From NCBI GenBank assembly GCA_905250075.1, contig CAJNOP010000171.1:194856-258855 (forward strand): 64,000 nt of DNA. The letters run 5' to 3'. Below the pieces are notes generated by a model, which was not told where the DNA came from, ran no database searches, and saw only the letters and a program-made list of their open reading frames with translations. The stretch comes from Rotaria sp. Silwood1 (lineage: Eukaryota > Rotifera > Eurotatoria > Philodinida > Philodinidae). The translations under genes were made by a program, and so were the position numbers. Below are positions 47,527 to 61,657 of the stretch, in pieces (within the stretch, counting starts at the first letter, position 1; the number at the start of each line of letters is the position of its first letter).

Positions 47527-48915
47527 TTATTTTTGCACAATACACTCACCACGAACGGTTTTCCGATTTCTCCATTTTCCGATAATAACCAGAACAAGCT
47601 TTCCAATCAATGGTACAACTAATCGAAGGCCTTGATTGAGCCCACTACAAACTGAAACAAGTAATAAAATGGCTACAATGATAGTTCGACGTTTGAATAT
47701 TGTATATGAACAGCTGAGAGGTGCACATTGTTGGTAGTACAGACCATAACGATTATCGCTGATGACTGATGTTTCCAAAAACGCTTGATTAATTAAATCT
47801 AATGTATTGCCATCGAATCGAGTAGGAATCGATGTATTTAGTGGCTTGATATCTGGTGGAAACTCCGAGATGATCATACTAGCATATGTTGCTCGTATAT
47901 TTTCAATATAAACCTTATTATACCACCAGTCGGTACCAGAGCTGAAGAATCCAACCAATGGTGTGCAACCCACAAATACTTCATAAAAAATGTCCAGAAA
48001 TTCGAAGAAGTTCGATCCATTCGTATACAGGATAGGTCTCAAAAGGCAAATATTAGAATTAATTGTGCATGAGCATAATGCAGTTAATATTACGCCTTCG
48101 GGAGTTATATCTGCCAATTGGCAAAGCAATACATCCTCAATATTCACGTTGCTGTCATTGTCCACTGTAATTTGGAAATTAACATTTGATCCTGATAAAA
48201 ACTGATTTATAGTACCAGCAATATTAATCCAATTTAAAATAGGCACAAAGCTATTGCGTGTTCCATTGATGAATTCTTCAGCCACCGCTTGAGTTTGTTG
48301 AACAAACAGAGATTGAGGACGAAGATGATTGCTAACGAATGGTGTATTGATGAAAAAACGTTGACTATCTTCAATATTGATTTTAGCCAAAGAGCAAAAC
48401 GTAGCCAAAAGTTGAAAATACGACACACCTGTAGGACGAAAATCTCGTGAATACGGTGTTTCAGTCCAAGGACGTATTAGAGTTGGATCAAACAAAGACA
48501 AATAATTTAGCCACATTGGTGAAACTATATCGCTCGAACACACTTGGTGTAACACGAATGATACATTTAGAAATGCTCCATAGGGTACAGATAAATGTGT
48601 GCAAGGACATTGTATGGTATTTGGATGATCATTGAATAGTTTTTCGTAGGTTTCTAGAGATGGATACATGATAGTAACAATTTGATCGTCGTTGAATATA
48701 AATATGTAAAAGCCAACGGTGATCGAGCAGATGATGAATAATAAAATAAAGAGTCGCGTGAAGAAATACTCACGTGTTATATTAGTATGTGTTCGAATTT
48801 TCTTACTTTCGAAAAGATTTAACTTCTTCAGTTGCTGATAAACGAAATTTGCTAGACGTTGAAGACGATCGAAGGCTGTTATTGCTAAGAAGATTTTAGA
48901 TTTAATGGAATACAA
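47527..48915 (-). CDS. Two-TM cysteine-rich membrane protein, paralogue 2
   Basis: A 462-aa single-exon frame. The N-terminus is longer than in paralogue 1, with L-N-L-F-E-S at about 32-37 just before TM1 (about 52-74). The ectodomain has Y-P-S-L-E-T-Y-E, C-P-C-T (103-106), S-V-P-Y-G-A-F, L-H-Q-V-C-S, C-S-C and Y-Y-Q-Q-C-A-P-L-S-C-S-Y-T before TM2 (about 418-448). Cysteine spacing matches paralogues 1 and 3, which supports a shared disulphide pattern. It is divergent (well under half identical by eye), so the duplication is old. Topology is inferred as both ends inside. Function unknown. Confidence 0.8.
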   Translation of the reverse strand: MYSIKSKIFLAITAFDRLQRLANFVYQQLKKLNLFESKKIRTHTNITREYFFTRLFILLFIICSITVGFYIFIFNDDQIVTIMYPSLETYEKLFNDHPNTIQCPCTHLSVPYGAFLNVSFVLHQVCSSDIVSPMWLNYLSLFDPTLIRPWTETPYSRDFRPTGVSYFQLLATFCSLAKINIEDSQRFFINTPFVSNHLRPQSLFVQQTQAVAEEFINGTRNSFVPILNWINIAGTINQFLSGSNVNFQITVDNDSNVNIEDVLLCQLADITPEGVILTALCSCTINSNICLLRPILYTNGSNFFEFLDIFYEVFVGCTPLVGFFSSGTDWWYNKVYIENIRATYASMIISEFPPDIKPLNTSIPTRFDGNTLDLINQAFLETSVISDNRYGLYYQQCAPLSCSYTIFKRRTIIVAILLLVSVCSGLNQGLRLVVPLIGKLVLVIIGKWRNRKTVRGECIVQK

Positions 48916-48985
48916 AAATTTTCTATAAACTGCATATTAAAACCCAGACAACCAAACAAAATAACCAATTAACCTCAAGATAAAA

Positions 48986-49044
48986 GTGTGGGTGTAGATT
49001 TGAGTGTGAAAAACGAAGAGAAGACTCAGTCACCTCACACTCCC
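48986..49044. repeat. Telomere-like hairpin (copy p)
   Basis: GTGTGGGTGTAGATTTGAGT and GTG are followed by the loop AACGAAGAGAAGACTCAGTC, then CACCTCACACTCCCC. It shares the loop word AGAGAAGACTC with copy r at 52980. It lies about 70 bp upstream of paralogue 2. Confidence 0.6.
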
Positions 49045-49084
49045 CAATTCCTTTTCTCGACTTCTCTGAGAGTCAAATCAGAAT

Positions 49085-49260
49085 ACCCCCCCCCCTCATA
49101 ATAAAAGACCCCCCATATTAGAAGACCCTCCGTTTTAGAAGACCCCTCCGGAGGAGTCACTTCATAGAAATTTCTTTTTTGCACCAGCAAAAATTTACAA
49201 ATTTACAAAAGTTCGCTGGACCATAATAGAAGACCCGGGGTCTTTTATTGTAGGGGGGTT
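49085..49260. mobile_element. Poly-C-ended MITE of about 175 bp
   Basis: The left end ACCCCCCCCCCTCATAATAA continues AAGACCCC. The right end reversed is AACCCCCCTACAATAAAAGA then CCCCGGG. The inside carries several AGAAGACCC words and the palindrome CCTCCGGAGG. No coding capacity. The target duplication is unclear. Confidence 0.6.
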
Positions 49261-49418
49261 AGCTTTTTCATATGGACCACTTTAAAGCTTGAAAGATTAA
49301 TGTTTTCTGAACAATCTTACAAAATCAGATTTGCATTTGAGAAACACCACGAGAATATCGCAATTGCTGTGTGGAATAGACTTCCACTATCAGGATTCGA
49401 GTTACATGAATTTTGTTT

Positions 49419-50711
49419 TCACTTACGCCGACGTGAAAGAGTCGCATCATTCTGTGAACTGCTGTTATTTGAAGTGATTTTGGTTTTCCAGCGAAAAATT
49501 CCGTTTACAACAAATGGTACCATCAGACTCAAGATAGAAGAGAGAGCACCAAAAGTTCCAAGAATTGTAGTAATAATGAAGAGACGTGAAAAGCGATGAG
49601 TGTATGAGAAAGTACAATAAGCAGGTTTACATTGTTTGTAAAATGAATCAAACATTATCTCACTATTCAATTTATCAATCATTAAATCATTGAGAAGTAT
49701 TTGAATAGTAGAATTTACCAGAAAATGATTGTTGAAATCATTGGAAAGTAGACTTCCCGTTTCTATCGATGAGTTATGTAGAAAACGGAAACATTCTAGA
49801 TCGTAATAACATTCTAGTGTAGAACCCAACGTTGAATCAACAATATAGCAATCAATTATCATTCCTGGAACTACTATTAATTGATCTTGACTGTCTCTGA
49901 TAACAGCTGGACGTGGACATCCAGTAATAGACAAACACGAGCAATTTTCGGATACCACTGGTAACATTTTTGGGCGATACCAATCTCCAAAATTTGATGG
50001 TGGATAATGAAGATAAAAGTTGGTTCCCAAAGCTGATACAAATTGATTTCCAGACATAATCCGTCGAATAACAAGTAAAATCTGAGCAAATGTTGCTTGG
50101 GCTGAAGAAATATGATTATTAAGATCTCCTTGAGCTTGACGATGAAGAACTTCTTCAGTAACTGCCATCGGACTAAGAATGCGCGATGCACCAAAACTTG
50201 TGGCAGCATCAGTCCACGTGCTCTTGCTCACAACACAAAAGCCTGCGATTGCTTGCCAGAAAAAGCTTAGATAAAATCGAATGTCAGATTCAGTTGACGA
50301 TGAAGTTTTGTTTTCGACGAAGATTGAATCAATCCATTCTTCTGTGATAAATTTACTTGAACATACTTGATGAAAATCGACGTGAACTTTCACAAATGAT
50401 CCGTAGGTGATTCCAATTTGAGAACATCGGCATTGAAGAGTATTGGGATATTTTTTTGCCAAATATACGAACATGGCCTGTGAAGGTGAATAATCAATAC
50501 CATTCTCTGTTCGAATAATGAATGCGGAAACAACTCCGATTATGAGAAGGAAACCAATCAGTAATGGAATGTAAATGCGTGTTGCAAGTTGTTCTCTTGG
50601 AGCAGTCTGTGCATCACTTGAGTTTGTTTCGAATAGGTTCAAATGAAGAAAAGACTTCCACAAGAAATTCAATGGATTCCACAACATCAATGCTCTGTTT
50701 TTATTTGACAA
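49419..50711 (-). CDS. Two-TM cysteine-rich membrane protein, paralogue 3
   Basis: A 430-aa single-exon frame. It starts with L-N-L-F-E-T at about 24-29, then TM1 (about 46-66). The ectodomain has C-R-C-S, G-I-T-Y-G-S-F, F-H-Q-V-C-S-S, C-S-C and several N-glycosylation sequons. The C-terminal motif F-Y-K-Q-C-K-P-A-Y-C-T-F-S-Y is followed by TM2 (about 380-405) and a Ser/Asn/Arg-rich tail. It is the most upstream of the three tandem genes, all transcribed from the minus strand. The tail differs in each paralogue, which may give different cytosolic partners. No lesion seen. Function unknown. Confidence 0.8.
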   Translation of the reverse strand: MSNKNRALMLWNPLNFLWKSFLHLNLFETNSSDAQTAPREQLATRIYIPLLIGFLLIIGVVSAFIIRTENGIDYSPSQAMFVYLAKKYPNTLQCRCSQIGITYGSFVKVHVDFHQVCSSKFITEEWIDSIFVENKTSSSTESDIRFYLSFFWQAIAGFCVVSKSTWTDAATSFGASRILSPMAVTEEVLHRQAQGDLNNHISSAQATFAQILLVIRRIMSGNQFVSALGTNFYLHYPPSNFGDWYRPKMLPVVSENCSCLSITGCPRPAVIRDSQDQLIVVPGMIIDCYIVDSTLGSTLECYYDLECFRFLHNSSIETGSLLSNDFNNHFLVNSTIQILLNDLMIDKLNSEIMFDSFYKQCKPAYCTFSYTHRFSRLFIITTILGTFGALSSILSLMVPFVVNGIFRWKTKITSNNSSSQNDATLSRRRK

Positions 50712-52979
50712 CTAGAAGTTTTCAATGAAAATATATTGGAAAGCGGAAAGCTAATCATTTTTGCTACACTCACAAAACATCTGGAAGATAGCAACGAGCC
50801 AACAATCTTCAGCTCTAGTTTTAATGAGAATATAGAAATGGAAAGAAAATATGAATATAATTTGCGATAGTGAATAACAGTTTTGGATGCGTGCATAGTT
50901 AATGAAGAATTCGAAGAATGAGAAATATTTGAATTACTTTCATAATTGTATATAATGGCACTGCTTGGAAGATAAACTTTTGTGGACGATTAGAATGAAT
51001 ACAATCAACGTAATCTGAAAAAGTATGGCATGTTTCACTCTTTGACGATTTAAATAAGTCAGAAACCTGAATATGTCTGCTAGAGCAAGACTTAGTCTAA
51101 TAAAATTTTATTATGTTCTCTTAGCTTAGGAGCATATTCATCTTCCTATAAATGTGCTCTTGCCTAGATTCTCCCCCTCTCTCTCTCCGACATGAATTGA
51201 GGAGAAACTCAAAAATCATTTACGAGATAAGAGTTTTTTAGCATTGAGAGTTATGTTTAATGTCAAGTTTGTTGTTTGAAGTTTCTCGATTGTCGTTGAC
51301 CATTACTGTTGCTCTATAAACAAGATGACAATCATGTAAAATGTATTACAGCATCGCATGAAAAGCTAATCAGGATTTCTGTGCTTTATTACCCCATTGT
51401 TATCTATTGTTGAAAAGAAGACTACATGCAATTAAAGATTGCTTATCAGTTTCTTGCATTCATGATTAGTTCATCAGACAAATATATTATAAAAATTAAT
51501 GTTTTATTTTATCTGCTTTCCATATCATATTTTGCTTTCTAATAATATAAATTGACATGAAAGTGGGTTCATAAAATATGAATGGTATAGCCTGATGAAG
51601 TTTAAGTCAACACAGTAGTTCGGTTTCTGTTTCTTCATATAAAGAGTATTCGACATTGGTAAAATATTTTTGATTCGCTAAAGAAAAAAGATGCATTCTC
51701 AATTTTTTCAAGAAAAAGAATTGAAATTAAAAGAAAATTAGGCTGAAAGCTTGTGAAAAGTTTGTATATATTGTCTGCTAAGCAAATGTCGATTGAATCG
51801 GTTGTTTATCATAATTGGTTGCAGCTCTACCAGATGGCATCCGTCTTTCTCACTTCACCGTTTGTTCTTTTACTGCTTACAGCTACTATTTTGAAGTTTA
51901 GCATAAAGGCACACAGTTACATCGAGAGATATTGCTATATCTAACCATTGAATTTGAATAAGGTATCATAACTATATTTAACTTTTAATATTAATGTATA
52001 ATACAGAATTCTCCAAAGAAATCGTCATAGCTGTTATTTACTCAAGAACTGACTTTCAATCGTTTTTCTGTAGAAAAGATCATATAATTTTTAAAAAAAC
52101 GGGCTTGATTCGCTTGTCCTATAAATTATCTTTGGCTTCTATTCCAATTGTGATATCTTCTTAAATTTTTACGTAGGAGACAGTGGAAGCAAGGAAAGAT
52201 TATGGATTGTTAGTATGCGAATCGACGTAAATGAAAATCACTTCTTTCTTTCTACATGAAAGGGACGACATGATAATGACGGCGTGAAAAGGTCCATGAT
52301 TTGTTTTATAAGCAATCACTCACATATAGAACTTTAAACTCCAACAGCTATGCAAAAGGTTCAAAGAAGCGATATCAGGCATCGTACTATCCTTGAAACT
52401 TGCACTGCGGAGAAGAGGAGAGTGACAAAGGCAGCAGCATACTTTTGTTTGAGATTATGTCTATTAAAAGTCATCACTGATTTAGATCATACTAAATTGC
52501 TCACTTAAAGAAATCGAGAGTCAACTGCTCGCTTTTGATCGATAGGTGCATTTGCCATCGAATTCTTTTACGTTAGGAATTTTTGTGAGTCAACTTGCTC
52601 TTCTCGAACCATGTCAAAAATGGAGTCATCATGTACTAAGTAAAATAAATCAGGCTTTTGAAACACTTTCTATGGGTGTGGGTGTGTAAACCTGTATGAT
52701 ATTAGGTATTTCGATGGTGATGAAACTATCTTATCAATTGACATAAGATATTAGAATAGAAGATCGACATTTTTTTGCAAATTGGTATATTGTAACAAAC
52801 GCAATTGATAACATTACACGATTCATTTTAATCTTGCTTAATGGTTTTTCTCAGGTATGTTTACAATATATTGTCACATATAAATCCAAAACTCTTGAAA
52901 TACACGAAGAAGCTAAGGAAAACTCGTAATAATTCAAATATAATATATCAAATTATAGTTTCATTGACTATGTAAATAT

Positions 52980-53029
52980 GGATGTAGGGTGTGAATTTGA
53001 GTAAAGAGAAGACTCCGTCCACACCTCTC
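52980..53029. repeat. Telomere-like hairpin (copy r)
   Basis: GATGTAGGGTGTGAATTTGA, then the loop GTAAAGAGAAGACTCCG, then TCCACACCTCTC. The left part GTAGGGTGTGAATTTGAGT resembles copy p (GTAGATTTGAGTGTG), and the loop word AGAGAAGACTC is identical. Confidence 0.5.
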
Positions 53030-53646
53030 TATTGTATGAAGAGTATATAGTATAGGCTGAATTACTTGAAGAGTTTATTTTATTTTGTATGGAACTGTTT
53101 TGGAAGCAACTAAATCTTCATTTTGTTCAATGTCTCCATACCAACGGAAGCACAATCGTTCCTATCTATAATATATGTTGTAACAATATCGATTTTCTTA
53201 TGTTAAATTTTATGTCAAATCGACAAGTTTGTGCATGGGCACACTTTTTATTCCACATTTATGGTTTATTTTGGATAAACATTTGGCAATGGTAGTTGAA
53301 GTACCCGTTTAGCACCAAATAATGGAAAAAAAATTTCGAAGAATGCAGGACCGACACATGTAAATAGTGCAATATAGAGCGGCACTTTATAAAGAAATAT
53401 GTGTGTCATCATGATTCCAAATGGTTTTAATAAAGTAATACAACAAAGAGTTTCTGAGCGCCTAGCTATGCTTTATTAAAAGAGAAATGTGTATGCCGAC
53501 ACCGAAGATGAAGCATCGAATACGGTAATAGAAGAGTAGATACAAAAGCCGACTCCTTGAGTAGTGAGACTACAAGTTGATTGCGACGGCAATCCCAAAG
53601 AATGGAACATTATTATATAATAAGAGTGTATCTTTGTCGCGTATGA

Positions 53647-53715
53647 CGAGGGTGTGGATGCGGGTAGACGTTTGAAAGTTGAATACAAGTGCCTCGACAC
53701 CCGCAACCAACCTCG
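53647..53715. repeat. Telomere-like hairpin (copy s)
   Basis: CGAGGGTGTGGATGCGGGTA then GACG on the left; CGACACCCGCAACCAACCTC then G on the right. The outer CGAGG/CCTCG and inner GCGGGT/ACCCGC pairings are exact. Confidence 0.6.
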
Positions 53716-56135
53716 AGAATGATGAATTTTTCGTGTATCTGGTACTACTGACCAACTTATCAATATTTCACTTTTTCATGATGAGTATATGTACCTAAGT
53801 TATGTTCACAGTAAATTTTAAAGACAAAGGGATGTTTATTTGTTGAGACATAAATGTCCTAAAGAAGCACAAAACTATACTTTTGTGACGAGAGTGTCTT
53901 CAGAAAAATTTCAATGTCTTGGAAACGGAACAATTTTTTTCCAGACGGCTTGCATCAAAATTCCTAACACTATTTTTTCTACCACATATCTTAAATTGAA
54001 CAAAACCTGATAGCCTCGATTGAACAAATTGGATCGTGGTTTACGTGGACTGGCTGATAAGTGTAATAGTACACTAATATTGTTAACAGTAATAAGTGTA
54101 TATGTCGACTCAGAAAGCCTGAAAAACCAAAATATTCTAAGATATTTAATAACTCCTTGAGTGCTATATTTTGGGTCTATACTGGGCTCAAAAGAGAATT
54201 AACACCTGGATATGTTCTCTGGTGAGTGGAATTAACAACACCATTTCGACTACAATAAAAAAATTCTAGTTCATCTCAGAACGCTCCTCAGACCTTGAAT
54301 GAGTAGAATATGTTCGTCGATGTTTATACTAGTGTGATTCTTGTGCACATAATCATGTTTATTGAAGATATCAATGATGATGATTAATTATGACTCTAGA
54401 AATCAGTCATTCTTTCAAAACAGCTAATAGCTGGATAAAGATTTTTCGCTTCAAGTATTATGTATTAGCATATTGCAGTCAACAAACCACGTATGAGTTT
54501 CACATTTTAGCCTTACAACGACTGTTCTGACAAGTTTGTCCAATTATCATTTTCAAAATAAGTTTTTAAAATTAGAAGTCATTTTAGAAATAGCGTATCA
54601 AATTAAAGAAAGTTTTCATAAAATTACGAAATAAATTCGTGTGATTAGGTTTTTTTACGTAAATCATTATGAAAATTAGAAACTTCTAAAATAAATGTCA
54701 ATCTATACGGCATGAGCAATATTGGTTACTTCTGAGCTTGCCTGGGTGGATATTATGATATTTCTGAAACTTTTTCATTAGCTAAATAAAAAATTAATCA
54801 ACTAAATAACAAAAAAAAAGTCGAATCATAATTTAAATCATCGTCAAAAAGAAATTGACTGTTCGAATCTATCGAATTTTTTTTATATTGGTTCTTGTTC
54901 TCAAAATGGTGCGAACATAAAATCATTAAATATGTTGTTGCAGATGATAGTCTTGTTTTATTCCGATATCGAATAACTTTTTCAATCGATATTTTGTTTA
55001 AAAACTTTTTTTTAATTTCCTTTAGATAAAACGTTTACAAACAACTTGAAAAATGAAAATAAAAGCAAGAAAAAAGAATTCTCTTTATTTGAATATCAAT
55101 CGATGAAAAAACAAAATATTGTATTTGAAATATATGGAATAAAATAACGCTTTTTTAGGTTGAAAATATGTCGATTTTTTAATAGAAACAATAGAAACAG
55201 AATTTTTCGCTAAAGCATTGGCACGATCATACATAATGAAATGATTAAAAAGAGGAAATATAAATTTGCTTTGATTGGAATACATTAAAATGCTTGTAAT
55301 GCCAATGAAGTTAATGATTTAAGAAAATCTCTTTTTTTTGTAATTTTCTATTTTATTTCAAATAAATGACAAAGTTAGTTTAAGTTTCAATATAAACAAT
55401 TGAAAATTGCTCTGACAGATATTGTTTGTTTTTTCTTGTATGCTAAATGACCTGGTTTGAAACTATTTCTAAATGATATACGCCCAATTCTCTCATTTCT
55501 GCTTTATTTGTCAAGTTACAAAATATTAAAAAATCAGTCATGACATGGACTTTTCGGAATAAAATTTTTCGAAAAACATCTTTTTCTTTTACGATGGTGG
55601 CGATGGCGTGATGTCATGAATAAATCCTAATCAATACTCGATAAATAAATGATTCTGTTGCAAAAATAAATTCTTAAAAACTAGGTGCTGGTTACCTCTA
55701 ACCGATATTTTGAGTGAAAACTATTATTGGCCAAAGTATTACAAGAGATTGTTCAAAAGTTGTCAAAATTTTGGTTTCTGAGTAATTTTTTATGCTCTTT
55801 CAAACTAGCAAAGTCATGTATAAAACTAAAATTTTTCGGTAAACTGCTTGAATGATCGTCTTGTGGGCACTGTCTTAAAATCACTATGAGAATTTGAGTT
55901 TGATACTGAATGCATTAAACCAAAAATATGTTGTTATTAAACTTCTTTCCGATTCATTTACAAATGAGCTAAAGTCAACGCTTGGATGAAAGTAAACATC
56001 GTCATTTAATTACATTTGATAGAATAGTATAATTATATATTCTTCTAAAAGAATCATTGATTGTACAACAATAAAATAAAATTTTTTATATATCTAATAG
56101 GTGAATAAAAAATGAAGATAGCAGTATTTATATTA

Positions 56136-56684
56136 CTAGAGATTGAATTCGTCTTCCCAATCTTTGCGTCGATAAGACATCATGCCCTTTGTCTTTCCTA
56201 AGGACTTTTTACCACGGCCACGAAATACTATCACTCCACCATGTCGAAGACAACCTTTACAGGGTGTGTCATGATTCTTGTGTAATTGCCGTTGTAGAGG
56301 ATATTCATAATCTTTAAACGATAAATCAATCCATGCAGTGACTTTCTCTTCTTCTTCTAGTCGAACGTTACTTCGTTTTCTATTAATTGTTTGGTAGTGT
56401 CGTGCTCGATCGAAATCTTCAAAGTCTCCACCAGGAAATCCGACGTGATAAAATGGACTATTTTTGCGATTGGAGCGCATATCCATAGGTATCATTTTCC
56501 GAATAGGCGGTTGATTCTCTTCATCATCAAGTAATTCCCATCGTTTTGACTTTGATAGAGAAAAAGGAATTCTACTGTTCTTGTCAATGAGGAAATCTCC
56601 TCGATGAGCCTTATGTTCGAATTCATTGCGTCGTACAGTTGCATTTGTTCTTAGTCCTTGCCGTTTGCCCTGTCGTTGTGGCAT
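56136..56684 (-). CDS. Small basic protein, unrecognised
   Basis: A 182-aa single-exon frame from ATG 56684 to TAA/TAG 56136. It is rich in Arg, Lys and acidic residues, with a basic start (P-Q-R-Q-G-K-R-Q-G-L-R), a central P-F-Y-H-V-G-F-P-G-G-D-F and a single C-K-G-C pair near the end, followed by R-G-R-G-K-K. There is no signal peptide or membrane segment. Its composition suggests a nuclear or RNA-associated protein, but that is inference only. Coding quality is supported by the long, non-repetitive frame in an otherwise stop-rich region. I do not recognise the family. Confidence 0.55.
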   Translation of the reverse strand: MPQRQGKRQGLRTNATVRRNEFEHKAHRGDFLIDKNSRIPFSLSKSKRWELLDDEENQPPIRKMIPMDMRSNRKNSPFYHVGFPGGDFEDFDRARHYQTINRKRSNVRLEEEEKVTAWIDLSFKDYEYPLQRQLHKNHDTPCKGCLRHGGVIVFRGRGKKSLGKTKGMMSYRRKDWEDEFNL

Positions 56685-59393
56685 GATGAAACTATCGAAA
56701 AAATGCTACTCTAAAAAAAACAGGAAACTTTCTTTTTTGAAAAATCAGCAAATACTTTTCAATTCACATAATTCAATGTTAATATTTTGTCTTGCTGAAG
56801 TGAAAAGGTTTCTCTGGGATAGGATAGAAAAAAAGTAAATAAAATTGAAATCGACATGTTTCTCGTTATTATAAAAAACATTTGTATCGATCGAAAAAAA
56901 GGGTTAGAAAAAAGTTCTATTTAAAAAACGGGATTTAAGACAAAACTACTCTAAAAATGTGTTTTTCTTCTTGTGACTGAAAAGATTGATCTCTACATAG
57001 TAACTATAGTATTTATAGACTCAGGCATTTCATAGTAATTGCATCACACATGTGTTGCGAAGGAGAACAAAAACTGTCATGTAATGTTATAATTCAAGGA
57101 GTCATTCTTAGAAGCATCTAGTTGATTACTAATATTTCTATTCTATTCTTGAAATTGTATTCATCTTACAAGAGAGGATCTTCGTTTTCAATCGGTTAGG
57201 GTGCAAATAATTGTTCAATTGTTCTTCATGATTGATTGGATCAGGTAATGTAGGATTTTCACTGTAATAATATATATGAAATTCATTTCCAAGATTAGTC
57301 GTTTTCAAAAAAATATTGCCTCTTCCTTTTCTCCAAGAACAAGATGTTCATTCATCTGTATAATTAAATTTTATTCAATAAAAAGAAGATTGATTACATG
57401 AAATAAAAGAAATTGATACAGGTGCATGACGATCATTGTGTATCGAATTGAAGAATAACGACGGTAGCAATTGATATTGTTCACAAAAATTAGATGAAAA
57501 TGAAGAAGGAACATGCATTACTTTTAGCCTTATGATGTATGTTTCCACGTTTTTATGTTTCATCGTCAAGCGCCGCATTGACCCATGGAGGTGGTACTGA
57601 TCCTTTAATCATATTCCAAATGATAGCTACAACAAAAACAATTATATACAATTAGATAATTATTAACAAAGATGACATTCCTTGCTTCATCGAAGTCCTC
57701 TATACTTCGGTTCTTTCTGGTTCTCGAAGAGAAGATTTTTTCCAAAATCGATGACTTTGTATTACACAATATTTGATTTTCACGAATGATCTTGATGTAC
57801 CGTGTTTAACGTTGAGGTAGGTTATAGGCTAAATCAATTGTGTGGTGCACACGTATGGTTCCTTCTAAAATGAGGAGCGTAGGTTACAAAGCAAGACTCT
57901 TGAAATGTACGCGTTCCTTGCTCATCATAGACATTCATTAGTTAGTCCTATACTAATTATGAGTTATAGAAATTAATATTTGGTCCATGAAGATTTTACA
58001 CCAATTACGCCGCCATTGTATCCATGTTTGCCTGTATAACAGAATAAATGAACAGCATCTAACCATTAAAAACCCTGGGAACCGACGAATTGTACCACTA
58101 CAGACCTCGATAACTACACATAAGAGGTTTTGCATTGACTTGTTACGAAGAAAAACATTAAAGTATATAAAGGATACGATTTCGACTCCTTTACAACATT
58201 TCAATGATTTTCTCGAAAGCTAAAAAGCTTTAATATATTAGTCAACATTTTTGATAATGCAGTGAACGATTTTGGGGGTGACATTTTAACGCGTGAGTCA
58301 AATCTCAAGATGTAAAAGTCACGAATGAAGAGTAGTGATCTATAGAACTTTCATATTAATTATAGGATTCAATATAAAAAAATAGAGCGTGAAGGGCCAT
58401 CGATGAATAAGTAGTTTACAAATGTAACGGCGATTATTTATAAAAACAATTACTCTACAAGAAGATTTTTACTTTAGTGTATATTTATAACTAAAGTTAG
58501 GTTTAAGGATGACTGTGAGTTCTAAACTTCTGTCCTAAAGGAACTGCTAATGAGCCTTTCATGTATTTTACAAATGTAGACCTCACAATTCTGATATTTT
58601 CAATCAACAATTCTAGTCTTGGCTTCTCGCAGCTGAACGACTTGGTAGATTTTCTATGCAATCTTGAAAGAATCTGATTAAATACTTTCTTGTATTTGTA
58701 AATATTTTATCTCATGCAGTTACTGTTTTCATGAAAGAACAATAGAAATTATCGGAAAATGATGTCATTTTGGACAAAGTGATAGTTTCTTTGAAATGTT
58801 TGGATTTTTTCACCACAAAATTTACGATTAATTACTTCATTTTTTTCAGATAGTGAAGCGAGACCTAATCACTTTTGTTCGTTATCAATACATTCAAGAG
58901 TAGTTAAAAATCTGTTCATTCAAAGGCAGAAATGACTTCCTCACTAAAACCTAGATTGTTCTGAAAATCTCGAATGTTGTAAGTACTTAAATAAGTTTGG
59001 ATTCGATTCAAAAAATTTTTATGTCATTGGTCAATAGCGTCTGATTGATTCTGATTAAAATCGAATTCGAATAGAGATAGTCACGAGCGTGGTTCTCTTG
59101 AAGCGCCATTGCTTCAACATGGTTCATCACCAAGAATTCGAGCACAACATCTGTTTAAACATTCAACTATTCCATTCTCGAATCCGAGATTTGCGAAAGC
59201 GAATCTGAGAGTGGACGCTGACATATATCACATACGAATAAAACTGAAGTTTTCTTGATGTTGACTATTTGGAGTACAGGGTAACGCTAGTAAATCGTTT
59301 TATAGCTGCAGTGATTAACTTGCGTTTGTAATAAAAATCAACATAGTAAATAATGTTTGTTGTTTAAATTGATATTTCAAATTTAATTATTTA
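56685..59393. other. Mostly empty; possible minus-strand terminal exon near 57580
   Basis: A minus-strand stretch 57563-57636 follows a TTGTAG acceptor-like site and reads I-I-W-N-M-I-K-G-S-V-P-P-P-W-V-N-A-A-L-D-D-E-T to TAA. It could be the last exon of a small membrane protein, but no other exon was found. The overlapping frames at 57953-58223 are not supported. Confidence 0.3.
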
Positions 59394-61141
<1,748 letters not shown>

Positions 61142-61254
61142 AACAAAAAAAAGAAAGCTCATGAAAATCTGATATATATGCTTCAACAGTTGTTAATCTC
61201 GTTTATTATCTAATTTTTTTTAGTTTTTTTTTGTGCTATTCCACAATTAGTATG

Positions 61255-61581
61255 TAATCTTATGAATCAACTGTTGATCCTGAAGAACCAATGCACTTTA
61301 ATTCATGAGACGATGAAAAACTTCAATCAAATTCAACTGTTCGTCATCATTCAACATTATATCAAACATTTAAGAATACACGTTGTTTTGATCGTTCAAT
61401 ATCAGCATTTCCATCAATACACACTCATCCTGATTTACCATTATACATAATACATGATCATGATGAAGATGGTGATCCAGATGATGATAATCCATCAAAA
61501 GTTGGTCACGATTTAGACTTTGATGTTCGATCAAACATAACATATACATCACCAAAAAAGACATGCAGAATCAACAAATGA
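61255..61581 (+). pseudogene. Unassigned coding-like stretch after the nucleotidase
   Basis: A plus-strand frame begins S-Y-E-S-T-V-D-P-E-E-P, meets one TGA near 61309, then continues through H-H-S-T-L-Y-Q-T-F-K-N and an acidic D-E-D-G-D-P-D-D-D-N stretch to a TGA at 61579. It could be a later exon of the nucleotidase pseudogene (a lineage-specific insert) or a piece of another gene. Unrecognised. Confidence 0.3.
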
Positions 61582-61657
61582 TTAAAGAGACTTCCATTTA
61601 ATTCATTCTTGTCTTTTTAGTTTAATCTATTTATAGAGTTGTTAGATTTTGTTGTTG

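Larger units (their letters stand above)
50712..56135. other. Gene-poor stretch with hairpin copies
   Basis: No supported gene in 5.4 kb. Short frames such as 51753-51944, 53089-53295 and 55085-55285 are hydrophobic or low-complexity and unsupported. Telomere-like tracts occur at 52674-52688 (single arm), 52980-53029 and 53647-53715. Confidence 0.45.

Noticed and set aside
47990-48635. Plus-strand frames inside the two-TM genes
   Set aside because: Shadows of the longer minus-strand genes, which show consistent motifs across three paralogues.
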